Shown here piece by piece: positions 55,641 to 64,000 of a stretch of 64,000 bases of DNA; positions within the stretch are counted from its first letter, which is position 1, and each line of letters begins with the position of its first letter. Below the pieces are notes generated by a model, which saw only the letters and a program-made list of their open reading frames with translations, was not told the origin of the DNA and ran no database searches. Position numbers and translations under genes: made by a program. Origin of the DNA: Brasenia schreberi (Eukaryota > Streptophyta > Magnoliopsida > Nymphaeales > Cabombaceae); assembly GCA_036023115.1 (NCBI GenBank), contig JAYKKT010000086.1, positions 12,601,501 through 12,665,500 of the forward strand. The letters are read 5' to 3'.

Positions 55641-56721
55641 AATAAACAAACAAAAAACAAAAAACATACATAACAAGGATCATATTAGAACGATACATAA
55701 TATCATAAAAACAAACTAACGACAATTTCATAAGCATCTTGGGACAAACTTGAATTTTTCTCAAAGAATTTCTGCCTTTCAATTTTTTTTTTTCAAATAA
55801 TACCAGAGGTAAACCCATAATTTTAACTATCTGTCCTCTTTTGAAATTTACTAAAAAGCCCAAGGACTGACTCGTAAAATTACTCTTTGGTATTTTTATA
55901 AAGTTTAGAACTGTTTAGGGTTAAAATTGTAATTTTAACCCCAACCCAAATATATAATTCTTTCAAAAGTACAAGGGCAAACCTGCCTTTTGATAGAATG
56001 GTAGAACTATAATAGTTTAAACCAAGAAGGGTATTAATGTAAAATAACAGCCCCGATATTTTATAATTCTTATAAACTACTAGAGGGTGAAACTGACTTT
56101 TTGCATAGTAAGGGCAAAACAATCTTTTTACCCAAAAATATCTGGATATTTTCATAATTTTCTAGTGGCAAAACTGTAAAATTTGAAAAACGACCGGGGC
56201 AGAACGAACTTTTCAGTTTGCTGCCCAAAGTAGTTTTCCAAAACCATGGGCGGTTTTGGGAAACCGACGATTTCGACCCGCGATTTTCTGAAAAAAGCAT
56301 AGTGGTTTTCTTTCTTTTTCTTGCCTTAGTTTAACCAGGAAGGGGGAGAGAGAGGGAGGGAGGGAGGAGAGTTCGGCTGTTGCTGACCGGTGGTGTTCCC
56401 CCTTCTTTGTTTTTTCTTTTCGACTGCAGTCGGCAACAAAGAGGGAGAGAGGGAGGCTGTCGAGAGAGAGGGCATTCGTTCGGCGACCGACAACTTTTCT
56501 TCATTTTTTTTTTTTGGTCCGGCCTACGACGGTTCTAGGCTTCTTGCTTGTCCGCGCTCTGGCCTGCAGTGGTCATGGCCTGTTGCGATTTATCTGCCGC
56601 GATCTTCCTCTCTTTTTTGCCTCCTCTTTCCCTTCCTTTTCCCCTTTCTCTCTCCTTTTTTTTTCTTCCCTGTTTTTCTTTTTTTTTTTGCAGGATCAAA
56701 TAATCGAGGCCCTAATACCAA
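55641..56721 (-). other. Copia-C leader between 5' LTR and gag
   Basis: This is a non-coding leader of about 1.1 kb, CT-rich near the LTR on the plus strand (56590-56690). It resembles the leader of Copia-B at 40741-41908. Confidence 0.6.
56709..56720 (-). promoter_or_regulatory. Primer binding site of Copia-C
   Basis: The minus strand reads TGGTATTAGGGC one base after the LTR. It differs at two positions from the exact initiator tRNA-Met site seen in Copia-B. Confidence 0.85.
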
Positions 56722-57149
56722 TGTTGACGGATCTCCGAGGCTTTGACTGATTCTGTTGTTTTCCGGTTGCTGGGAAAGCCTGCGTCTCCTTCCTGCGTCA
56801 AAAGCTTCAGACGATCTGCAGCAACGGAAATGGTGGAAATGATGATTTGAGGTTTCCTCACAGTGGTCTTATCCAAGGAGACTGTATTTCTTTTGTATTG
56901 TTCTCTATTTTCTTTATACGCACTACTCTATTTATAGAGTTATGCCTGCTCCTCGTCACCTGGCTTTTCATCCTAGGTTTCTCTCTTCTGAGTAGCTGAA
57001 TCCGGACGATTACCGTAAAATACGGTAACGGTCCGGTGGTTATATTCTTGGCCCTATCTGTAACTCCTGCCTCCGGTAACGGTTTGGATGGCCAGTGCAA
57101 CCGTTATCGGACTGAGTTACCGAGAATGGCCATTGTAACTCTTGTAACA
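56722..57149 (-). repeat. Copia-C 5' LTR
   Basis: This is 428 bp, TGTTACAAGAGTTAC to CCGTCAACA on the minus strand. It keeps many CpG sites lost in the 3' LTR. A TATA-like CTATAAATAGAG lies near 56928-56942 on the minus strand. Confidence 0.92.
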
Positions 57150-57376
57150 CTTTTCTCCTAGTTCTTCGATCTTTTGCTGTAGCTTTTGATCATTGCTAGT
57201 CATCTCCGACTTATTAGGATTAAAACCTCCAATTGGACGGCATCGACCACCCAACTAAAAAATCAAAGTTAGATCCAAGAAAATATAGCAAAAGATATGC
57301 ATGAAACGGACATACATATGACTCTCAAAAAACATCCAAATGGCAACCTTCTAATGGAGCACTTGGAAAATCCCAT
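57150..57376 (-). pseudogene. GT61 glycosyltransferase pseudogene, start of exon 1
   Basis: The ATG at 57376 opens MGFSKCSIRRLPFGCFLRVI, then CMSVSCISFAIFSW, the cytosolic tail and membrane anchor of a Golgi type II protein. A 1-bp deletion near 57274 shifts the frame; the inverted copy at 48279 shows the extra base. In the restored frame a TAG stop replaces Gln at 57257-57255, followed by LGGRCRPIGGFNPNKSEMTS and NDQKLQQKIEELGE. Copia-C interrupts the next codons at 57149. The gene therefore carries four small lesions besides the insertion. Confidence 0.86.
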
Positions 57377-57722
57377 GCTGCCTCAAGGTTCTTGAGTAAT
57401 ATTTGCATAACCCTGGCATTTCAAAAACAGCATTACATTTAGTTGGTGAAAAATTGGAGAGATCATAGATTCCCAATCTTATGTGTAAATATTGGATCTG
57501 ATATGAACCTAATCCAACCTGTACAAAATCTTACAAATCTAATATTTCTATTTTCAAGTATTTCCATATATTTTTGAATTGTTACATTTTTCTGCTCAAA
57601 GCATCTTTTGTTTTAAAAGATCATTTTTAGAGGAAAATTTTGAGGGGTTTAATTCAACACTCCACCCATTGCCTCAACATGGTTCTTGAAGAGAAGGTCC
57701 TATTCTTGGTTACTTCTTTGTG
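57377..57722 (-). repeat. GT61 upstream region with 5'-flank repeat unit
   Basis: On the minus strand this is the promoter-proximal region of the pseudogene. The distal half (57540-57722) is the repeat unit also found at 47723-47950, 48800-49040, 61510-61735 and 61694-61906. Similarity ends abruptly at about 57722. Confidence 0.8.
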
Positions 57723-58568
57723 TCTTTTTCTTATAGAGCAACGTATCTTTTCTAACCGAAAATGTGGTAGCAAAATATCTTTTCTGACCGAAAATGTGGT
57801 GCTATGGTTTGGGACTTTAAATACCAAACTTGGACCACAGGTATATGTGACTCATGAGTTTGTGCATGTATGGTGCCAACTTCATGTTATAGGTCATTTT
57901 CATGTTAGAAACAGTTCAAATCTCATGAGTGGACACAACACATGATTTTAACGGGTTTCCTTGTTGCACATCAAATTTGTCATTTTATTTTAAGTTCATG
58001 TACAATTAGGCGTACTTGAATGTTCGAAGTAATGCTCCTCTTTTGCTCATTTGATGGTTTGCAAGCAGCCAATCTTGACCTGGTTAATGAAAGTTTTACC
58101 TAAACGTTACTACCCATTTTCTCACTTAGCAATTTAATGCCTTAATCTGGGTTATGGAAAGCAGGTTGTAATTGAAAGCCGGCCGGCCCAACTAACCAAA
58201 TTTCTTTCAGTTTGTTTCAGTTCAATTATCCCTATAATTTCATTTTATTTCAATAGTGTCTCAATGGAAACATCCAGCATAAACAATTTGAAAAATATTG
58301 CAGGTCAAGCGCCATAGAAGAAGATAAATACATGTTCAACGCCAAGATAAAGACTTCTATTAATAAAAAAGAACTAACAAAAAAATATAAGTCAGCTCCT
58401 AATTAACAACTCTATAGTTGTTTCAGCATGTAGATTTTGGAGTTTCTTTCTATTTGCCTATATATGTGTCCAACTAAGATCCAATTAATGCATCAAAAGT
58501 AAAAGAGGACCGTCCTTAATGAAAAAACGTATAATCTTCAGAAAGAATGTTAAGATGCCTATATCAGC

Positions 58569-58705
58569 ACCCTGGGCATGGAGTTAGCTCAATTTACAGG
58601 ACGCTGTGACGCCGTTGCTGCCGGTAAGGAGTTCAACACCGGGGCTTGCATGTGTTCTATGTTTCTGTCTCCTCTTATAACCAGAAATAGAAAAAATATC
58701 CTAAA
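58569..58705 (+). mobile_element. Possible tRNA-derived SINE
   Basis: The sequence has an A-box-like TAGCTCAATTTACAGG and, about 35 bases on, a B-box-like GAGTTCAACACCGGGGC. It continues about 60 bases into CTCTTATAACCAGAAATAG and an A-rich end. This is the layout of a plant tRNA-derived SINE. The cloverleaf is not intact, so it is not a tRNA gene. Confidence 0.35.
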
Positions 58706-58936
58706 AGACCCCTATAAACGAGCCTGTCTTTGTTGGTTAAGAACATCCCTTTAGAGGGTTTATACGTCCGGCGCTTGTACTGTTTATATGAACAGTGATA
58801 GACTTCAGAAATTTTTTTGGATAAAGTATATTTTATTTGGGCTGACACATCTACAAAAGTACTTTTATTTTTTTATATGCATTGATGGACCCAAAAAAAA
58901 TCACATATTTTGATGAGGCTCGTCCTAAAGTGGGTA

Positions 58937-59031
58937 AGGATGGCAATAGGGCAGGGCGAACATGGTTTTTTACCCGATCAGATTCCGCTCGGCTTTCCAA
59001 ACCTTTTGTTCGCCCCTGCCCTTTACCATTT
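58937..59031. mobile_element. Short foldback (MITE-like) element
   Basis: GGCAATAGGGCAGGGCGAA at the left and TTCGCCCCTGCCCTTTACC at the right are imperfect inverted repeats around a 50-bp core. Similar GGGATGGCAAT termini are common in plant hAT foldback elements. No target duplication was established. Confidence 0.45.
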
Positions 59032-59294
59032 TGGTACACCGGCGTTGGTCTTAGAGTTCCAAATCTACAGGTTAACACTTGGATAGAAGTTCTAATTTTT
59101 GTGATGCCTCGCTTGTAATGTTTTGCAATTGGATTGTGCTGGAGGAATTGAGTGGCACCACATCGCCAAGCATTCATCTGCGTGGGACTATATATATGTG
59201 TGTGTGGGGGAGTGAGAGATTGGATCTTGCTCAGTTATGTACACCCTTACTTTTGGAGGGATGAGTATAATAAGGTTCAGCTTCATACTTTTCA

Positions 59295-60847
59295 AATTCC
59301 AGGGCACAAGAGGGGTCTTATAAGATCTTTGCACCAATTTGGTGCTTAAATGGCTCTTTGGACGTTCAGGATTCATTGTTTGAGAATATTGTATCATCGC
59401 TTTCCTCCCTATAAGTTCTTTTCACTTTCGGCTTTCAAACTCTTGACATTCAACTTAAAGGTCCTTTCGAATTGACTCTGTCCAGAAGAGCTCCGACTAC
59501 TTGTGAGACTATTACCTCGCTATTCTTTAACGTTCACCGGAACTGAGACGGGATGTCTGTTTATCAGTGGGTTGAGGTCACATATATTTGGTGTAAATCG
59601 AAGAATCAGGGAAGAGGCAAGAACTTTATTACGCAGTAGCAATGTCTTCAATATGAAGGAGGTCCCCTGCTCTATAGCTAGGTGCACAACAAGTGCACTT
59701 GATCTCACATTTTAAGCGTTTTCCTATTAATATTTACATTGAAAGGCAAGCATTGATGTACCTTATCATGGCCGGACGGTACGCACGCCGAGGGCATACC
59801 AAGCCATGACCTTTAACTTATGATTCGACCTAGCAGCCGGGTGAGCTATTGTTCTTTGGTGCAGCACTCATGCCGTTTCAGTATACGTGCATGCACACAC
59901 ATATCATGCAATCTGTGTAATGCATTATAGAAAATTACTTAATGCGTTCCACATACATATCTGAATTTCTCATATAATCCAGCCTTTCACACTCTGAGTG
60001 TTTAGAGAAAGAAAGTCATTCGGCCATGGATGGTTGTAGATTTTGGATTTTCAAGGCCAAATAACCATCCCAGCCATGCAAAAGTCCAAACTAGCAGTTG
60101 ATTACAATAAATAATTGGAGAGAAAGTTGTGGTCAAGCTGTCTTGTTGTATAATTAAATTCTTTATGTACATTTCATCAACAAAGCCTGGTTAGTACTCA
60201 TTGTTGCCTTCTATTGAAGATCAGTAGTGGACCTATATTGAGTCGAGGTCAGGCCTGATATGCCAGATCCAAAATTCAGAATATCAACGTTGACCTATAT
60301 GTCCACAGCTGAATTTGTGTGTGATAAAACATAGCTCTCATCCAAAATGGAAGAGGTTCTGGATCCCCTACTGCTCGTTAGAGATATGCTCAGTAACCGG
60401 CATCCAACCTCATCTTCCCAACCCTCCTTTTGGTTGGACACTGTTCTTTGTTTTTCATCCATCTTATTATTAAGCGCAAGCTTTGACAAAGCTTCTAAAT
60501 AATATGCGTTGTAGTTCATTAAGAACAAGATAGCCATAGTTGAAGCAGAAGAGTAAGCCCTTCACGTTTGATTTTGGACCCTCCTATAGTTGGATGGTCT
60601 CACTTCTTGTTTACGTGAAGAATGTCAACCGCCTGAATTAGAAGAAAAGACATTCAAGATTTGATCGTGTAGATGTGAAAAATGCCAAACTTGCTGCAGT
60701 TGGATGGGCTCCCACCTTGTGAAAAGCGCTTCTAGTTTGGTGCTTAGCATGCACTAGATTTTCCATTAAAAAGTAAGATCGACCAAGTTTAGAGGTAGAA
60801 AATGCGATGGCGTAACCAAAAATAGGCATGTGAGTACCATTTTGAAA
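59295..60847. repeat. Segmental duplication, right copy
   Basis: This copy is collinear with 45652-47722 but lacks the 491 bp corresponding to 46824-47314, plus a short stretch near 59768. The break reads CACTGTTCTTTG at 60440-60451. Otherwise the two differ by scattered substitutions. Confidence 0.92.
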
Positions 60848-61046
60848 TCATGATCACTTTAGGGTTAAAAAATGAAATGATGTCTCTGAACAAAGTCTTG
60901 TACGAACGAATACACATACACATATATATATTGAGTTTATATGCTTGCCACATTAGATGCCTCCTTTCGTAGCAAATCTGAATCATTTCATAAAAGAGAT
61001 TGATGGTTAAGAATAAAAAGAAAAAGAAAGTTGCAGGCATATAAGA

Positions 61047-61122
<76 letters not shown>

Positions 61123-61128
61123 ATGTAT

Positions 61129-61159
<31 letters not shown>

Positions 61160-61509
61160 AGGGCTCGATTTCAAGCAAGTCTATGCTATATCCTTTTATT
61201 TGTCGGCTCTGAGTATGGCTGACACTCAACGTGGGTATTGCTTAGGAGTTAGTCAACAATGGACTGTTATTTTGTTTTCATTTATCATCTTAATTGCAAG
61301 ATACATTTCTTCTTGTTATTTATTTTTTTCCTCCTTGTTGATAAGATAGTTAATTGACTGAATAAAAAAAGACAATTAATTGAGAGAAGAATTGTGTAGT
61401 TTTGTATCCTGCAACACTTACAGTTAGATTTGTATCAACAGTCCTCTCCAACCAGATCGGACGAATGATAGCATCAAGCATGGACTAGGACTGTTGAATT
61501 TGCATTTGT
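60848..61509. other. Insertion relative to the left copy, with microsatellites
   Basis: Left and right copies stop matching at 60847 and match again at 61694. The stretch between holds a long CT microsatellite and non-coding sequence, followed by an additional flank repeat unit. Confidence 0.6.
61048..61160. repeat. (CT)n and (AT)n microsatellites
   Basis: About 35 CT units (61048-61118) are followed by CATA units and about nine AT units (61141-61158). The long minus-strand frame through them codes only RE repeats. Confidence 0.95.
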
Positions 61510-61906
61510 AAAGGTAATAATTATAACATAGAGTTCAAGGGCGACTAAGCATCCATGCAAAACTGACCCTATTTAGTATGAATTTTGATTGTTGTTTGAA
61601 ACTGCTCACTAAAGAAGTAACCAAGATTTGGACCTTCGCCTCACCATATTAAGGCAATGGGTGGAGGAATGTTGAAGTAAACACCTCAAAATTTTCCTTC
61701 AAAAAGGATCTTTTAAAACAAAAGATAGCTTTGAGAATAGAAATGAATTTGCGTTTGTAGAGTTAAAGGTAATATACTATAATATAGAGTTCAAGGGCAA
61801 CTAGGAATCCATGTAAAACTAACCATATTTAGTATGAAACTTGATTGTTGTTTGGAACAACTCACTAAAAGAGTAACCAAGATTAGGACCTTCACCTCAA
61901 GCACCA
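61510..61906 (+). repeat. Two tandem GT61 5'-flank repeat units
   Basis: Unit one (61510-61735) and unit two (61694-61906) overlap at TTTTAAAACAAAAGAT. Unit two is nearly identical to 47723-47950. Both include GAGTTCAAGGGC, ACTGACCCTATTTAGTATGA or its variant, and the CTCACTAAA-GAGTAACCAAGATT or GAAGTAACC block. Confidence 0.82.
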
Positions 61907-62960
61907 TTGCCTGATATGACATCCAACTTCATCAAGTTGGATAGATTTGTTGACGAAAATTTCTTATGGTAAAAGAAGGTATCCTTCCTTCTTACTATAT
62001 TGAAGGTCATATGTGTTCTTATTGTGTCAAGATCAAAGGAGAAAGAGAATGAGACCCTTGAAGAAGCCCATAAATAACAAAGTGAGTCGAGGATGATCAT
62101 ATTTTCATGAGTCTAACCTAAATGACATGTCATATGTCTTATTTGACACCTACCAAATATCAGTCTGCGTAAAGGAGTTATTAGGACAAACTTGAAGTGA
62201 GGTACATCATGGAGTATGCTATAAGTATGAAATTACTTGTTATCTATTTTGATAATTATAAAATGGTACATCCATTATATAGAAGTTCTTGAATATTTTC
62301 AAATAAAATAAGATGAGAATGGATGAAACCATCATTGTCTTCTCTATTATAGACAAACTTCTTTATACCTAGAAATATTTTTAAAAAACTTTAAAATATT
62401 AAAAGGAAGACATTTCTCTTGAGCAATTGGTTAATCGTATTAGATTTAAGAAGACTATCAAAAGCAAGATAATTTTAAAGACCAATCTACTAAAGAGAAA
62501 GTTTATGTTATAAAAACAACTAACTCTATAGAGCCTTTAAAGAAAAAAATCAAGATTTCAAAAAATCTTATGAAAATAATGCGAGAAACACCAAGTGTAA
62601 GAAAAAACAGGTTGATGCTATCATTATGGAAAACCTGGTTATTATAAGAGTGAATATCGATACTCGAAAAGTTGAATAAAAATAAGAGGCCTAATTCTTC
62701 TAAAGACAATCTTATTGCCATCATATTGGAAGTAAATATGTAGAAGACATTGGATTTTGGTGTGTAGCCTCCAACATTACTCGTCATGTGTGTAAAAATC
62801 AAAGTTTCATCAAAACTTTAGTAAAGAAGACGAACTGATTTTGTACATGGACAATGCTTATATAGCTCAAGAAGTGAAAGGCAAAAAAATAGTTGAACTC
62901 GAATTTACTTCGGGTATAATTCTACTCTTAAAGATGCACTCTTTGTACCGACGTAAGAAA
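61907..62960 (+). pseudogene. Copia gag-protease remnant
   Basis: The plus strand reads FIKLDRFVDENFLW, then KKVSFLLTILKVICVLIVSR and SKEKENETLEEAHK, the start of gag in one group of plant copia elements. Further on, RPNSSKDNLIAIILEVNM and the retropepsin region with ITRHVCKNQSFIKT appear in changing frames. A stretch ending LLLKDALFVPT corresponds to the LTLNDVLHVP block after the protease site. The usual WxxDSGAT motif is lost. No LTR is recognised. The left edge joins the flank repeat at 61906. Confidence 0.7.
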
Positions 62961-64000
62961 GAGTAGCGAGGGGTTGAACCGTTGACTGCCCATCTAGCAG
63001 AGAAATGCCATTCCAGAGCTTCCTCGGGAACAAGGAAACTGGTCCTTTGACATTTTACAAATGCGACAGAAAGGATCACTTTGTTGAGAGTTTCTTTACT
63101 CTTGTAATGCATTTCGAGACAAAAACACACTAAAAGTCCGATCTTTGATATCTCGGATCAAAGGTAGATGGCGGGAAAGTTTTTTACTTGAATAGGCGAG
63201 TCAGCACGAAGATGAACACATGCAAATCCAAGAGATATGAAGACAGATTTGGACAATTAAAACCATACCTTCAAGACATCAATTAAGAGCTCCAAACGAC
63301 GTTGATGTGGTTGCTTTGGATGTCCTGGTGGCAAACACAGCTGGCTCATCAGTGGCAAATTCGGTAGCAAGCTTTGCATCAGGTTTTGATCGAAAACGAA
63401 AGCGGAGAGCTAGGGTTGGAGGACAAATAAAAGTGGAAGATAGAGAGAAGATATGTCCAGCATACATCCTTTTTTAAAAATCAAGTGCTTTTGAAACCGT
63501 AAGTATCATATGACATTTAACTTCAAAAAGACATGGGTTGGGGGCCTCCTACAGTGTGGTTGTGGTAGTTGTATACTGTAGTGGTCTTAATATCAAAACT
63601 ACAAATGCATTATTCATGAGTGTTTGATTATACATGCATGTTTACAATGATCTTGATTTTGATTTGATTCAGACTTGATAGTCTTACTTAAATGATGCAA
63701 CCAACCTTATATGATAGGGTTGGCAAAGCGACTTGAGTCGGAGACAGAACTTGACTGGAGGTAGCCAAAACCATAACCCTCAACAGAATTAGTTCTGAGA
63801 CGAAGTCTTGAATGAGACAGATTTTTGTATAAAGTATGTATTCAGCTGGTTACCCTTATTTACTAGTTCGGGATGCAACCACCAAATATGAAGATGTAGA
63901 TTCGATCATAAATGGTATTATCAAAAAAGTTTTAACAGATGTTGCACATGGGTACTACTTGTTGCTTAGACAAACCAGAAGCATCGGCTAAAGAATTAAT
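62961..64000. other. Non-coding or unrecognised sequence to the window end
   Basis: After the copia remnant there are short frames only. The minus-strand frame 63279-63467 (FICPPTLALRFRFRSKPDAK) is of unknown nature, possibly a gene fragment. The last 150 bases contain a plus-strand frame without motif. Confidence 0.4.

Larger units (their letters stand above)
51107..57149 (-). mobile_element. Copia-C: copia element inserted in exon 1 of the GT61 gene
   Basis: This 6043-bp minus-strand copia has LTRs at 51107-51515 and 56722-57149, both TGTTAC...GTCAACA. The target duplication is AAAAG on the upstream side and AGAAG on the other, a single change; the empty site in the partial gene copy reads AGAAG once. 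PBS, gag, protease, integrase, RT, RNase H and polypurine tract follow in copia order. The family is that of Copia-B. Stops and shifts occur in every domain. It has the same direction as the gene it broke. Confidence 0.95.
57723..59294. other. Spacer with a SINE-like and a foldback element
   Basis: No gene is recognised. A tRNA-like segment lies at 58569-58705 and a short foldback at 58937-59031; both are listed separately. A frame at 57640-57945 partly covers the antisense of the flank repeat and is by chance. Confidence 0.5.

Noticed and set aside
60789..61229. 146-codon minus-strand frame with RE repeats
   Set aside because: It reads through the CT microsatellite; there is no start context and no counterpart in the left duplicated copy.
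1..64000. A prokaryotic-type system (operons, CRISPR, toxin-antitoxin, phage)
   Set aside because: There is no operon-like packing, no ribosome-binding-site pattern and no spaced direct repeats. Introns, LTR elements and LINEs place the DNA in a plant nucleus.

Overview
This is nuclear DNA of a flowering plant. The evidence is a plant-type galactan synthase gene with a spliceable intron, remnants of other plant cell-wall genes, dense Ty1/copia and Ty3/gypsy retrotransposon debris, plant RTE-type LINEs, hAT-like foldback elements and long dinucleotide microsatellites. The sequence is AT-rich, and most reading frames are short and broken. The species cannot be told from the sequence. I see no bacterial operons, CRISPR arrays or organelle genes. 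All homology calls come from translating and comparing by eye; nothing was searched.

Only one gene looks intact. It is a GT92 (DUF23) beta-1,4-galactan synthase of the GALS family on the minus strand, with exon 1 at 43736-44862 and exon 2 at 31020-31365. Its single intron is about 12.4 kb because of retroelements. A copia element (Copia-A, 31963-42639, perfect GTGAG target duplication) entered the intron, and a second copia (Copia-B, about 36399-42364, opposite strand) then entered the 3' LTR of Copia-A. A later 77-bp tandem duplication copied the Copia-A/host junction. Complementary microsatellites lie near the two ends of the intron.

The right third (45.6-62 kb) is a duplicated and rearranged block around a dead GT61 glycosyltransferase gene on the minus strand (49722-57376). 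A 6.0-kb copia (Copia-C, 51107-57149) sits inside its first exon. An inverted partial copy of the same gene (48279-48800, plus strand) keeps the uninterrupted target site. The 5' flank of this gene recurs about six times nearby. A segment of about 2 kb is present on both sides (45652-47722 and 59295-60847).

The left part is transposon sediment. A gypsy pol remnant (1-3395) is followed by two decayed exons of a pectin methylesterase, AT-rich non-coding DNA, a copia LTR-gag remnant (9.2-11.0 kb), and a nested LINE structure at 11.1-18.75 kb. In that structure an old minus-strand RTE is split by a 3.27-kb LTR-like insertion carrying a thiolase gene fragment, and again by a second RTE with a perfect 19-bp target duplication. 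Further right come another gypsy RT fragment, a 649-bp hAT-like foldback element and long unassigned AT-rich stretches.

The window does not show genes working together as a system. Its value lies in the layered insertion history, which can be read almost base by base, and in the effect of that history on two glycosyltransferase genes: one still spliceable around the insertions, one destroyed.
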